From Thiomargarita sp. (GTDB lineage Bacteria; Pseudomonadota; Gammaproteobacteria; Beggiatoales; Beggiatoaceae), in the NCBI GenBank assembly GCA_020721005.1, contig DYNP01000001.1, forward strand, positions 1 to 64,000: a DNA stretch of 64,000 nt, read 5' to 3'. Positions 45,259-54,382 of this stretch are shown here, one piece after another (positions within the stretch are counted from its first letter, which is position 1; every line of letters starts with the position of its first letter). Made by a program: the position numbers and the translations under genes. The notes under the pieces were generated by a model. The model searched no databases, was not told the origin of the DNA, and was given only the letters and a program-made list of their open reading frames with translations.

Positions 45259-48200
45259 GCTTTACCTTCCACCACCACAATCTCTTCCCCCGTCAAATCA
45301 TAAAGCCGATAAACCAACTGATCAATCTTCCGTTCCCATGCGCTGGTGTCTTCGCCGGCTTTTTTAGCGGCAAGGATTTTGTCTACTAATTCGATGAAGG
45401 GGCGTTGCTGGTCGGTGGATATTTTAGGAATCGGAATTTGCTCAACATAAATTGAGAAATGACGAATTCCTTTTTCACCTAATTGAGCAGAAATTGACTG
45501 ATAATACCAATTAATAAGTGAAGAATTTAAAATGGATAAAAGATATTTTAATCTTTCACCAGTAAAAAAATAGGCAGTGTTTGATAAAAATGAAGAATTT
45601 TCATTAAATGAAAAACAGAGCCTTTCTGCAATATCAGGATAAACCACCTTCTCCCGCTCAAACTCTTGCCAATAAGCAATTTGGTCTTGGGTTTCAAACC
45701 ATTGATTACCTGTTTTTTTACGACAACCACTTTCACCCGTTTGATGCAACCGTTTACCAAAACTTTCCAAATAGCTCTTAATCGCGGGATAATCATCAAT
45801 ATTAATTTTCAAACTTGGAAAAGTCGCAATAATCCACAACCCCGCCCACTCATACCCATACCGCTTAATATCTCGTCCGCGCAAAATCGGCTTAATGATT
45901 TCTGAACTTTTCGGGTCTTCCTGACATAATTGCTCCTTTTTCGCCGTATTGATAATAAATGCTTCATTAAAACCTGTTAAAACACCACGATAGATTTTCA
46001 CATCCCATTCTTTCAACGGCGTACCAATCGCCTCAATTTTCGCCTTCAACGCCTGCACTTTCTCATCACCCAACACAAACGCCTTCTTATTCAAACAACT
46101 CTGCGCCAACGACTGTAACGGTTTCTCAACCGTCGGCAAATCCTCACCAACCCACAAAACTGACCGAGCGTCATTCCCGCGCAAGCGGGAATCCATGCAA
46201 GATGTGGATTCCGACTTTCGTCGGAATGACGAAGATTTGTTTTCAGGCAATGACGAAGATTCTTCTTCAGGTGAAGATCCTTTTTCAGGCAGAGTTAGAC
46301 ATAATTTGTCAGTTCCCTTTCTAAATAACAAAATATTCGCGTCTACCGTCGCATCAAAAACAGCCTTCCCCTTAAAATCAATCAACTGTAACAACGTCGT
46401 GCGCGTTAAGAAAAACTCCCGCAACTTCTCACCGTACTTAGTACGCATCCACTTATTCGAGGTAATAAATGCTAAAACGCCCTGTTCCTTCAAAAAATTA
46501 AAACCCGCTTCATAAAAATAAGTATACAAATCTGAAGTCCCCGTAAACACCTGATAACTTTTCAAATCGGGTTTCAAATGCTTAATCGCTTCTTGACGAA
46601 TATAAGGCGGATTTCCCAAAACCACATCAAACCCCCCCGTTCCCCCCCTTGCTAAGGGGGGGCTAGGAGGGGTCACGCCAAACATCCAAAACGGATCAAA
46701 CCACAAACAACTCTCATCTGAAAATGGTTTCCACGAAAACAATTGTTGAGCTTGTGAACCTTTTACCCCTTTAATATTCTGATTCCAATTTAAAAACCGC
46801 TCAAACATCTTCTTTTGGACATTTTCAAATTTCTGTTGAATAGTTTGTTTCTGTTGTGCATTTTGTACCGTAAAATATTCCTCTCGTAAGCGTTCCAAGT
46901 CTTTATCGTCAGTGCTTTCTTCAAAAAATTCTACTTGCGAAACAGTTTCATCTCTTCCTTTCTGAGGCAATCCTTTCAATGTATTCGCACACACAAACTT
47001 AAAATCCAAGTTCGGCAACGGAATAATCCCACGATTCGGTTTATCCTCTTCCACTTTTTCGTCCACAATCAACGCCAAAAAACACCGTAGCCGACTGATT
47101 TCCACCGCAATGGGCTGAATATCCACTCCATAAATACATTCTCGCAAAATACCCAACTTGCGCGTATAATTCCACAATTCCTTTTCTCCTTGCAATTTTT
47201 CCTGCATAAACTGCCGTGCCATCGCATCCGGGATATTTTCCAATAAATTTTTTAACCATTGCTCACAATTCGGATCCAGCCGTTGTAACATCAAGGTCAA
47301 TTTTTGCAACACGCCCATCGGAAACGCGCCAGAACCACATGCTGGGTCGAAAATTTTCAATTGCTGAATCGCTTGAATGATGAGTTGTGTTTCTTCTGTA
47401 TTAAAGGGATTTAGCGAATTATCATAACTCAAAAGGAGTGCAAACCTTGGTTTGCATATTCCAGAAGAATGCAAATCAAGATTTGCACTCCGATCAGGAT
47501 TTGCACTCCGATGAAAGATATTCTCAAAATATGCAATCAATGCCTCATCTACCATATAATCCACAATTTCACGGGGCGTATAATAACTTCCCGTTGCTTT
47601 TCTTGCTGTTTCACCCGTTTCTGGATTAATTTCTGCTAACAAATTCTCAAAAATCTGCCCTAACATCTCCGGATCAATCGCCACTTGCACATCCATCGGC
47701 GTATTTTCTTCAATGGTAAAATGATACCGTTCAAAAAATCTCAATAATTTCGCTAACCAATCTGCTGGCACAATTAGCGTATTAAGCGTACAATTTCCAT
47801 CATAAAAATCATGGACATGCGGTTCAAATAATCCGCCATTCAAAAACGGAACTTGTTGCCAATCACCCTTTTGAAGCACTGGTTTCCGCTGTGCCAATTC
47901 CTTGTTTAACACCTCAAAAAATAACGGTTCCAACGTTTCATGATAAAAATGTTCCTTTACCGACTTTGAAGACAAAATTTCACTCGAAATTAAAGAAATC
48001 CCCTTTTTCGAAGTCTTTTTCTGCAAAAACCAACAAAATAACAACCGTCCAATCAAACGCATTGCAAATTCTTTCAGCACCTTATCATCAGCAATACTCG
48101 GTAATTTCAATGAAGTCGGATAAGTATTTCTCTGACGTTCACCGCCAACCAATTGCGTAAATAATACGGCTAATTCTTGATAAAACTGTTTATTTAACAG

Positions 48201-48842
48201 AGAAATATCTAAAACTTCCTGCCATTTTTGATACAATTTGACAAAATTGCTCACTTGTAAATCAGACAACATTAATTGTTGCAAAATATCCAAATGCGCC
48301 CGATGCAAATGAGCAATCGCAATTTCTTTAATTAATGTGACTTTTTCCAAAACATCTCGACTCCCATCTCGTTGATGTAATCTGCGGTGAATCACTGACA
48401 ATGTCAACGTTTCTCCATGCTTAAACAATAAAATCGCCGGCATCGCAAAAATTTGATTAATTGCCCGCGTCATTTGAGCTAAATCCGTCCGCGAATACCG
48501 CGTTTGTTTCAATTCCAATGCAACGAATAAAAACGATTCAATAATTGAATTATCAATGGGTTGTGTCACTGCTTGAAACGCTGGCTTTATCGGTTTAATC
48601 TCATCATCCGTTAATTGAAATAACAGATAAACTTCCTGCCATTCTGCAAATAAACCACGTTCTTTATTAAAACGTTGTTGAGCATCATAATTTTCCAAAA
48701 AAGTCTCTGGCGAACCGCTTTCTTCAATCCGTCGTTCACTAATATAGCCCAACGCATTGAAAAATTTTAGAGACTGCGTCAGTAAATCGTTTTGCGCAAA
48801 GTTTTGGATGATTTGAGTGAGGAATTCTTTAGGGTTTGTCAT
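45255..48842 (-). CDS. Type IIG-like DNA methylase of an R-M/defence cassette, with in-frame repeats
   Basis: A 1195-residue protein. N-terminal part: alpha/beta region with FVALELKQTRYSRTDLAQM, possibly the remains of a PD-(D/E)XK core (ELK). Middle: MLGQIFENLLAEINPETGETARKATGSYYTPREIVDYMVDEAL, the pre-methylase block, then motif I IFDPACGSGAFPMGVL and motif IV FDVVLGNPPYIRQ (NPPY for N6-adenine). C-terminal: TaqI/Eco57I-type target recognition domains (LKEWDVKIYRGVLTGFNEAF, ILRGRDIKRYGYEW). Three stretches are encoded by palindromic repeats: 47435-47509, 46632-46673 and 46169-46231; all keep the frame. The TAA stop lies in a REP hairpin. It is the last gene of the cassette, 15 bp after the small nuclease-like gene. 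Activity is probable for the methylase, uncertain given the insertions. Confidence 0.85.
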   Translation of the reverse strand: MTNPKEFLTQIIQNFAQNDLLTQSLKFFNALGYISERRIEESGSPETFLENYDAQQRFNKERGLFAEWQEVYLLFQLTDDEIKPIKPAFQAVTQPIDNSIIESFLFVALELKQTRYSRTDLAQMTRAINQIFAMPAILLFKHGETLTLSVIHRRLHQRDGSRDVLEKVTLIKEIAIAHLHRAHLDILQQLMLSDLQVSNFVKLYQKWQEVLDISLLNKQFYQELAVLFTQLVGGERQRNTYPTSLKLPSIADDKVLKEFAMRLIGRLLFCWFLQKKTSKKGISLISSEILSSKSVKEHFYHETLEPLFFEVLNKELAQRKPVLQKGDWQQVPFLNGGLFEPHVHDFYDGNCTLNTLIVPADWLAKLLRFFERYHFTIEENTPMDVQVAIDPEMLGQIFENLLAEINPETGETARKATGSYYTPREIVDYMVDEALIAYFENIFHRSANPDRSANLDLHSSGICKPRFALLLSYDNSLNPFNTEETQLIIQAIQQLKIFDPACGSGAFPMGVLQKLTLMLQRLDPNCEQWLKNLLENIPDAMARQFMQEKLQGEKELWNYTRKLGILRECIYGVDIQPIAVEISRLRCFLALIVDEKVEEDKPNRGIIPLPNLDFKFVCANTLKGLPQKGRDETVSQVEFFEESTDDKDLERLREEYFTVQNAQQKQTIQQKFENVQKKMFERFLNWNQNIKGVKGSQAQQLFSWKPFSDESCLWFDPFWMFGVTPPSPPLARGGTGGFDVVLGNPPYIRQEAIKHLKPDLKSYQVFTGTSDLYTYFYEAGFNFLKEQGVLAFITSNKWMRTKYGEKLREFFLTRTTLLQLIDFKGKAVFDATVDANILLFRKGTDKLCLTLPEKGSSPEEESSSLPENKSSSFRRKSESTSCMDSRLRGNDARSVLWVGEDLPTVEKPLQSLAQSCLNKKAFVLGDEKVQALKAKIEAIGTPLKEWDVKIYRGVLTGFNEAFIINTAKKEQLCQEDPKSSEIIKPILRGRDIKRYGYEWAGLWIIATFPSLKINIDDYPAIKSYLESFGKRLHQTGESGCRKKTGNQWFETQDQIAYWQEFEREKVVYPDIAERLCFSFNENSSFLSNTAYFFTGERLKYLLSILNSSLINWYYQSISAQLGEKGIRHFSIYVEQIPIPKISTDQQRPFIELVDKILAAKKAGEDTSAWERKIDQLVYRLYDLTGEEIVVVEGKA
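46169..46231. repeat. CATTCCCGC/CGGAATGACG-type repeat inside the methylase gene
   Basis: CGTCATTCCCGCGCAAGCGG and TCCGACTTTCGTCGGAATGA are versions of a very common proteobacterial dispersed repeat. On the coding strand it reads FRRKSESTSCMDSRLRGNDA, a typical translation artefact of the repeat. Neighbouring codons (46232-46300) are low complexity, Glu/Ser-rich and probably derived from the same insertion. The 63-bp length is a multiple of three. Confidence 0.8.
46632..46673. repeat. C/G-run palindrome inside the methylase gene
   Basis: CCCCCCCTTGCTAAGGGGGG is the core of a palindromic element that translates as TPPSPPLARGGTGG (14 codons, 42 bp), again a typical repeat-derived peptide. It stands a few residues before the catalytic FDVVLGNPPY motif, in what should be a surface loop. 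Confidence 0.75.
47435..47509. repeat. TGCAAATC/GATTTGCA-type repeat inside the methylase gene
   Basis: Contains two perfect palindromes, TGCAAACCTTGGTTTGCA and TGCAAATCAAGATTTGCA, flanked by GGAGTGC and GCACTCC. The whole block is about 75 bp (25 codons) and is translated as part of the sequence between SYYTPREIVDYMVDEALIAYFENIF and the motif I region. Confidence 0.75.
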
Positions 48843-48857
48843 ATCAGGATACTCAAG

Positions 48858-49475
48858 TTATTTGATTTCCACGTTTTTTTTCAGCGAAGCCAGTTTCATG
48901 ATAGCGCAAGCTGCTCCAAAAACCTCATCTATATTATCAATCGTCGCTCTCGTATAATTTTTAGTAAAAATTGCACCTTCCAACTTACCCAATTGCCAAA
49001 CTTCTGCATCGGTGACTATTCCATAAACAGCTTTACTACTGTCTTTATTGAGTTTTTGTGCGGCGAGCAGTTCCACTAAACATTGTCCCCAACCGCGCTT
49101 AAAATCATTTTGTTTAGCTTCGACCACTAAAACTAACGGTAAACCAAGTACGTTTTTACCCAATTCAGAACGTTCGGTAATCATATAGTCTGGGGTGCCG
49201 GTCAAAACCTCATCAACTGAGATAAGTTTATGACTCCATAATGAATATTTTTCAACATAGTTTTTACAAACTTCACGTAACAAGGGATAAATAACGTTTT
49301 CACACCGTGAAGCCTCAGAACTGAATATATCAAAATGCTCATTGGCAAATTGATATTCTAAAACAAATGATTCTGGTGTTTTTAAAGGAGATAACGTCAA
49401 AAAATCCTTTTCCACCAGTTTTATCTGATAGGCTTCTTGAACTTCATCCGCCGATTTAAAATCAGTAAATGCCAT
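48858..49475 (-). CDS. PD-(D/E)XK nuclease-like protein of the defence cassette
   Basis: A 205-residue soluble protein. It has GTPDYMI followed, 23 residues on, by LVVEAKQNDF, i.e. PD...ExK, with a downstream QCLVELLAA helix, as in many restriction-like nucleases. The ATG at 49475 lies 2 bp after the helicase stop, so translation is coupled; a longer frame to 49511 only overlaps the helicase end. It ends 15 bp before the methylase gene. It might be the nuclease component of the cassette or a specificity factor. No close family recognised. Confidence 0.78.
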   Translation of the reverse strand: MAFTDFKSADEVQEAYQIKLVEKDFLTLSPLKTPESFVLEYQFANEHFDIFSSEASRCENVIYPLLREVCKNYVEKYSLWSHKLISVDEVLTGTPDYMITERSELGKNVLGLPLVLVVEAKQNDFKRGWGQCLVELLAAQKLNKDSSKAVYGIVTDAEVWQLGKLEGAIFTKNYTRATIDNIDEVFGAACAIMKLASLKKNVEIK

Positions 49476-49477
49476 CG

Positions 49478-52400
49478 CTAATCCTCGTGCTTTACTTGAA
49501 TGACTAACCAAGAAATTAACACAAAATCCTCATTTTGTCTAAGCTGTTGTGAACTCTCGAATAGTTTTCCACTCCGCCCAGTAGATAAATGACCTAAATT
49601 ACGTTTTTCCCATAAACGTGCAATCGAAGCAATTGCTTTTTCTAGCAAATTATTATAAAAACTTAAATTTTTTCCATTTTGTGTTGCTTCATCAAATAAA
49701 TGATGCAAACTATGATATGCTTCTTTTTTACCAATGCATAATTTTTGGAAGATTTGTAAAATTTCTTTCGGACGAGAAAAACTGTATTTTATCTGACCAT
49801 CTGCTAAGACATAAACGAGGAAAAATGGATGTAATGGGTTAATCACTTGTTGTTCATCTGATTTGATGTCTTTTTTGGATGCTAAACAGAAAATAACGCC
49901 CGGCGTAATCTGCCATTTATCGTCCTGATAAGGTGGGACAATTGCTAATAAACCTAAAGGAGCATCTTTCAATGTCCGTTCTTGCGTTGCTAAATAATAA
50001 GTTAATTCCTGTCGAAAATCGTCTAAATTAAACTCGTTTAAAGTGATGGTTTCGTCAAAATCTTCTAAATCTAAAACTTCTTCTTTTAAGCGTTTCAATT
50101 GATGATCTCGAAAAGTAAGTTCGCTTTGCACTTTTTGTTCTTGCGCTAATAAATTATCTGCCGCCGTTGCAGTGACATCTACCAATGCCATCCGTGCTTC
50201 TACACGGTTTTTGAGATTCAGATAATCGTCCAAATCTTCGGTTGGCCAAAAATTAACCAATTGGACTGTTTTATTCAAACTATTGAGGCGATCAATGCGT
50301 CCAAAACGTTGAATAATACGCACGGGATTCCAATGAATATCATAGTTGACGAGATAATCGCAATCTTGTAAATTTTGCCCTTCAGAAATGCAATCAGTGG
50401 CAATCAGCAAATCAATTTCTTCTGCGGTTTCGGTTTCATTCGATTGTCGTTCTTTGGAACGCGGCGAAAAATGGGTGAGAATTTCTTCAAAATCCTTTTT
50501 TCCCAACGTCGTTTTATTTTCACTGCCAGAAACTAAAGCAATGCGAATTTTTAGGTCATTCACTGCCCATTTTTCCAAATGTTCATAAAGATATTTCGCA
50601 GTGTCAGCAAAGGCAGTGAATACCAGCACTTTACGGTTCGGTTTATCTTTTTTATTGTGAGTAGGATGACGTACTTTGTTCTCAATTAATGTTTGCAATT
50701 CTGCTAACTTCGCATCGCGGACTACCGTAATTGTTTGAGCAGCTTCATAAACCTGTTGCAATTGGGTCCTATCTTCTTGTAAATCCGCTAACCATGCTTC
50801 TATATCCAAATGCGCTGGATCAATTTTCTCGCCAATTTGTAACGCATCTTCCAATTCTTCATCTTCTTCCTCAAAATTTAAGTTATTACTAAGATCAAAG
50901 TCGTGTTTACTGCGCAGTTTATCTTCTAAATCTTTAATTTTATTGATAGTGCGTTCTAGCGTCAGCGTAAAAGAATATACGGAACTTTCCAAGCGTTTCA
51001 TAAAATTGACTTTCATCATGCCAATTAAATAATATTCTCGTTGCCGCACTTGTTTGATTTTGTACTTTGCAAAAAATTCCTCTTTGACGTAAGAAGAGGG
51101 GTTGAAAAGCGCCAGTTTGTATTGAGAAATCTTGTCATTAATTGCTTTGTAAGACATAAACTGTTTTTGTTGGTCTATTTCAGCAAAAATTGCTTTGGGT
51201 GGTAAGCGTTCTGGAAACTGTCCTAAGGTTTCCATCGTTTCTTGATAATGCTGTTCAATGTGTCGCCGCGACCGCGCAATCGTCAATTCATCCAACAATT
51301 TGAAGAAATCAGCATCCAATTGTCCGAGTAGAACATTTTTATCGCGTTTGCCCGCGATTTCAGACCATTCTTTGAAATGTTGTTGAGCAGATTTTAAAGT
51401 GTCTCGTACACTACGAATTCCCATTTTTTCTCGAAAAGCGTCATCTCGTCCTTCTGAGAAAAAAGCTATTTGATTGCACAAATCGCTTAAATCGGTATTC
51501 ACCGGTGTTGCAGATAAAAGGAGCACTTTGGTTTTAGCAATTCCTTGCTTTTTAATGACTTCTTCTAGTAGGCGCTGGTAACGACTTTTGCGAATGAGTT
51601 GTCCTTCCGCATCTTTTTTGCCAACGCTGTTATTTCTAAAGTTATGGGATTCGTCAATGACCACTAAATCGAAATTTCCCCAAGCAAAATTTGCTAGATC
51701 AATGTCTCCTACTTTTCCTTGCGTGCGACTAAGGTCGGTGTGTGATAATACGGTATAATGAAAACGGTCTTGGTTGAATGGGTTGCGTTTATCTGCTAAA
51801 TAAATATACCTCGTCCAGTTTTGTTTTAATTTTTTGGGACAAAGCACTAAAACACGATAATTGAGCATTTCAAAATGTTTGATGATTGCAAGGGCTTCAA
51901 AGGTTTTTCCAAGTCCCACACTGTCAGCAATAATACAGCCATTATGCCGGTTTAATTTAGCAATGGCACTGGTTACGCCGTCTTTTTGGAAATCGTAGAG
52001 TTTTTGCCAAATTTGCGTGTCAAAGAAATGGGTTTTGATACCGAGATAATCGGTATTTTTCTGCTCTTCAATGAATTGTTTAAAGAGATGGTAAAGTGTT
52101 TTAAAATAAAGAAATTCTGGCGTACTAGGTTTGTAAACTTCGCCTAAATAGCGCAATACTTCTTTAGTCACGTCTTCCACTTGTTTATCGTCGTTCCAAA
52201 GCGCGTCAAACCAGTCTTTTAGGTCGTGACGGTCGCGGTCGCTGTCTACGATCAGGTTCAGTTCAAGATTGGGCGTATTGGTTAAACCCAGCCCGCACAA
52301 CGTGAAATTGGAACTGCCTAAAATGGCTTTTTCAGTGCCATTATGGGCGGTGATATGATAGAGTTTGCCATGTAAAAAGTTAGGTTGGCGAACAGATTTA

Positions 52401-52732
52401 ATACAGACTTTTTGGCGAATCCAATCGGCGCAGGCTTTGGCAATTTGGCTTTGTCGCAGTTGATCAATTAGTTTTAGACCGTCTTTTTCGAGAATGAAGG
52501 TTTTTTCTGCTGTTTTCTCGGGATCAATCTGGCGAATGAAATGCGGTTCACCAAATAGGAAACGTAATTCCTGAATATTTTCCAGTTTTGCTTGCAATTC
52601 GGCAAAAGCATAGATCGTAAAGTAAGCAGAAACAATGGCAAGATTTGAATTTTCTTGAATATTTTCTTGGAGAAAAGTACCCACAGTACCTCTGGTGTTG
52701 TTGTCTCTGATGCCGGATTTTTCGTGCAGCAT
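49478..52732 (-). CDS. PLD-SNF2 helicase fusion of the defence cassette
   Basis: A 1084-residue protein. Residues about 20-200 hold a phospholipase D-like nuclease domain (LHGKLYHITAHNG, then AILGSSNFTLCGLGL, the HxK...N/S of an HKD site). It is followed by a superfamily 2 helicase of SNF2/HepA type: motif I ADSVGLGKTFEAL, motif II VVIDESHNF, motif III LLSATPVNTDL, and in the second lobe LVFTAFADTAKYL, LLIATDCISEGQNLQDC and IQRFGRIDRLNS. The C-terminus (about 300 residues) is of unknown fold. The first gene of a three-gene unit, with AAGGAAG 8 nt before its ATG. Such nuclease-helicase fusions occur in phage-defence loci; ATP-driven movement along DNA is inferred. Confidence 0.88.
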   Translation of the reverse strand: MLHEKSGIRDNNTRGTVGTFLQENIQENSNLAIVSAYFTIYAFAELQAKLENIQELRFLFGEPHFIRQIDPEKTAEKTFILEKDGLKLIDQLRQSQIAKACADWIRQKVCIKSVRQPNFLHGKLYHITAHNGTEKAILGSSNFTLCGLGLTNTPNLELNLIVDSDRDRHDLKDWFDALWNDDKQVEDVTKEVLRYLGEVYKPSTPEFLYFKTLYHLFKQFIEEQKNTDYLGIKTHFFDTQIWQKLYDFQKDGVTSAIAKLNRHNGCIIADSVGLGKTFEALAIIKHFEMLNYRVLVLCPKKLKQNWTRYIYLADKRNPFNQDRFHYTVLSHTDLSRTQGKVGDIDLANFAWGNFDLVVIDESHNFRNNSVGKKDAEGQLIRKSRYQRLLEEVIKKQGIAKTKVLLLSATPVNTDLSDLCNQIAFFSEGRDDAFREKMGIRSVRDTLKSAQQHFKEWSEIAGKRDKNVLLGQLDADFFKLLDELTIARSRRHIEQHYQETMETLGQFPERLPPKAIFAEIDQQKQFMSYKAINDKISQYKLALFNPSSYVKEEFFAKYKIKQVRQREYYLIGMMKVNFMKRLESSVYSFTLTLERTINKIKDLEDKLRSKHDFDLSNNLNFEEEDEELEDALQIGEKIDPAHLDIEAWLADLQEDRTQLQQVYEAAQTITVVRDAKLAELQTLIENKVRHPTHNKKDKPNRKVLVFTAFADTAKYLYEHLEKWAVNDLKIRIALVSGSENKTTLGKKDFEEILTHFSPRSKERQSNETETAEEIDLLIATDCISEGQNLQDCDYLVNYDIHWNPVRIIQRFGRIDRLNSLNKTVQLVNFWPTEDLDDYLNLKNRVEARMALVDVTATAADNLLAQEQKVQSELTFRDHQLKRLKEEVLDLEDFDETITLNEFNLDDFRQELTYYLATQERTLKDAPLGLLAIVPPYQDDKWQITPGVIFCLASKKDIKSDEQQVINPLHPFFLVYVLADGQIKYSFSRPKEILQIFQKLCIGKKEAYHSLHHLFDEATQNGKNLSFYNNLLEKAIASIARLWEKRNLGHLSTGRSGKLFESSQQLRQNEDFVLISWLVIQVKHED

Positions 52733-53018
52733 GAATACTTCCTTTTAAGAGAGACTAAAAGTGGGGGGTGGCTGTGATTGTAGTGTACTTTTCGTATGGA
52801 TTCATGATCAGTGATGAAATATTAACATCAAATAGATTGCTGTAAAGTACTTTTATGAGTTTTAATTGGGGTTGAAAAAGGAGTAGCCAGGGTGAATTTC
52901 TGAATTGACGTTGTTTAAATTAAGTATACTGAAGTTTAATTGATCATCAGGAACTTTCCAAAGTATTATGAGTTTGTATTATAATTAGGCTTTTTTAGCA
53001 TTGGCATAAGGAGTAATT
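52733..53018. promoter_or_regulatory. Divergent intergenic region, cassette and glyA
   Basis: 286 bp between the divergent defence cassette and glyA, so it should hold both promoters. AT-rich. A TATACT at about 52925 could be a -10 element for glyA, but its -35 spacing is poor. I did not find a convincing operator, attachment site or repeat. Confidence 0.3.
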
Positions 53019-54269
53019 ATGTTTGTATCTGACACGGTTGCGGAATTTGATCGGGAATTGCGGTTGGCTTTAGACGGGGAACAACGACGTCAAGAGGAGC
53101 ATTTAGAACTCATTGCTTCGGAAAATTATGTAAGTCCGCGAGTGTTGGCGGTACAAGGGTCGGTATTGACTAACAAGTATGCAGAAGGTTACCCGTATAA
53201 ACGTTATTATGGGGGATGTGAATTTGTCGATATTGCTGAGGATTTGGCTATTAAACGGGCAAAACAGTTATTTGGGGCAGATTATGCCAATGTCCAACCG
53301 CATTCTGGTTCTCAAGCCAATGCAGCAGTTTATATGGCGTTGTTAAATCCCAACGATACCATTTTGGGCATGAGTTTGGCTCACGGCGGTCATTTAACTC
53401 ATGGGGCTGCGGTGAATTTTTCAGGAAAATTATATCATGCTGTGCAGTATGGAGTCAATGTTGAAACCGGTTTGATTGATTATGAAGAGGTTGAAAGATT
53501 AGCGGTCACTCATCAGCCCAAGCTGATTGTCGGAGGCTTTAGTGCTTATTCCCGAGTGGTGGATTGGGCACGGTTTCGGAGCATTGCGGACAAGGTGGGG
53601 GCTTATTTGATGATCGATATGGCCCATGTGGCTGGTTTGGTGGCGACCGGGCTTTATCCCAATCCAGTGCAAATTGCCGATGTGACAACTTCGACCACTC
53701 ATAAGACGTTGCGAGGTCCTCGAGGAGGTTTGATCTTGGCTAAGAGCAATCCTGAAATAGAGAAGAAGTTGAATTCGATTGTGTTCCCTGGGATACAAGG
53801 GGGACCGTTGATGCATGTGATTGCGGCTAAAGCCATTGCCTTCCAAGAGGCTTTGCAGCCGGAATTTAAGGGTTATCAGCAACAGGTGCTGATCAATGCT
53901 CAAGTGATGGCTAAAGTATTGATAGAAAGAGGATATAAGGTGGTGTCCGGGGGCACTGACAATCATTTGTTCCTGGTGGATTTGATTGGCAAAACTATGA
54001 CTGGGAAAGAGGCTGAGGCGGGATTGGGCAAAGCCAATATCACAGTGAATAAAAATGCCGTGCCCAATGATCCACGATCTCCGTTTATCACCAGTGGTTT
54101 ACGCATAGGGACTCCAGCTATGACTACCCGCGGTTTGGGTAGTGAAGAGTCCCAGTCGATAGCCAATTGGATTGCCGACGTTTTGGATCAGATTGATAAT
54201 TCTGCTGTACAGGCTGCTGTACAGGCCAAAGTGTTGGAATTGTGTAGACGTTACCCGGTCTATTGCTAA
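53019..54269 (+). CDS. glyA: Serine hydroxymethyltransferase
   Basis: PLP enzyme interconverting serine and glycine with tetrahydrofolate, the main source of one-carbon units. The 416-residue protein has the family blocks [53 protein letters not shown], the PLP lysine region [18 protein letters not shown] and [24 protein letters not shown] before the ATG is a strong ribosome binding site. It is followed by ribD; the nrdR gene usually between them in gammaproteobacteria is absent. Confidence 0.97.
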   Translation: MFVSDTVAEFDRELRLALDGEQRRQEEHLELIASENYVSPRVLAVQGSVLTNKYAEGYPYKRYYGGCEFVDIAEDLAIKRAKQLFGADYANVQPHSGSQANAAVYMALLNPNDTILGMSLAHGGHLTHGAAVNFSGKLYHAVQYGVNVETGLIDYEEVERLAVTHQPKLIVGGFSAYSRVVDWARFRSIADKVGAYLMIDMAHVAGLVATGLYPNPVQIADVTTSTTHKTLRGPRGGLILAKSNPEIEKKLNSIVFPGIQGGPLMHVIAAKAIAFQEALQPEFKGYQQQVLINAQVMAKVLIERGYKVVSGGTDNHLFLVDLIGKTMTGKEAEAGLGKANITVNKNAVPNDPRSPFITSGLRIGTPAMTTRGLGSEESQSIANWIADVLDQIDNSAVQAAVQAKVLELCRRYPVYC

Positions 54270-54382
54270 CCGTTTGGATAACTGGAAACCTGTTGGATAA
54301 TTCAAAGCCAACAGGTTGTGGTTGTATTTGGGAATGATTCAATTTCCATGTCACTTGAAAATAAATAGTGGAGAACTTATTT

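Noticed and set aside
46195-46515. Plus-strand frame inside the methylase gene
   Set aside because: Antisense to the methylase and partly made of the inserted repeat.
54270-54382. FMN riboswitch before ribD
   Set aside because: The gap is too short and lacks the conserved RFN box words.
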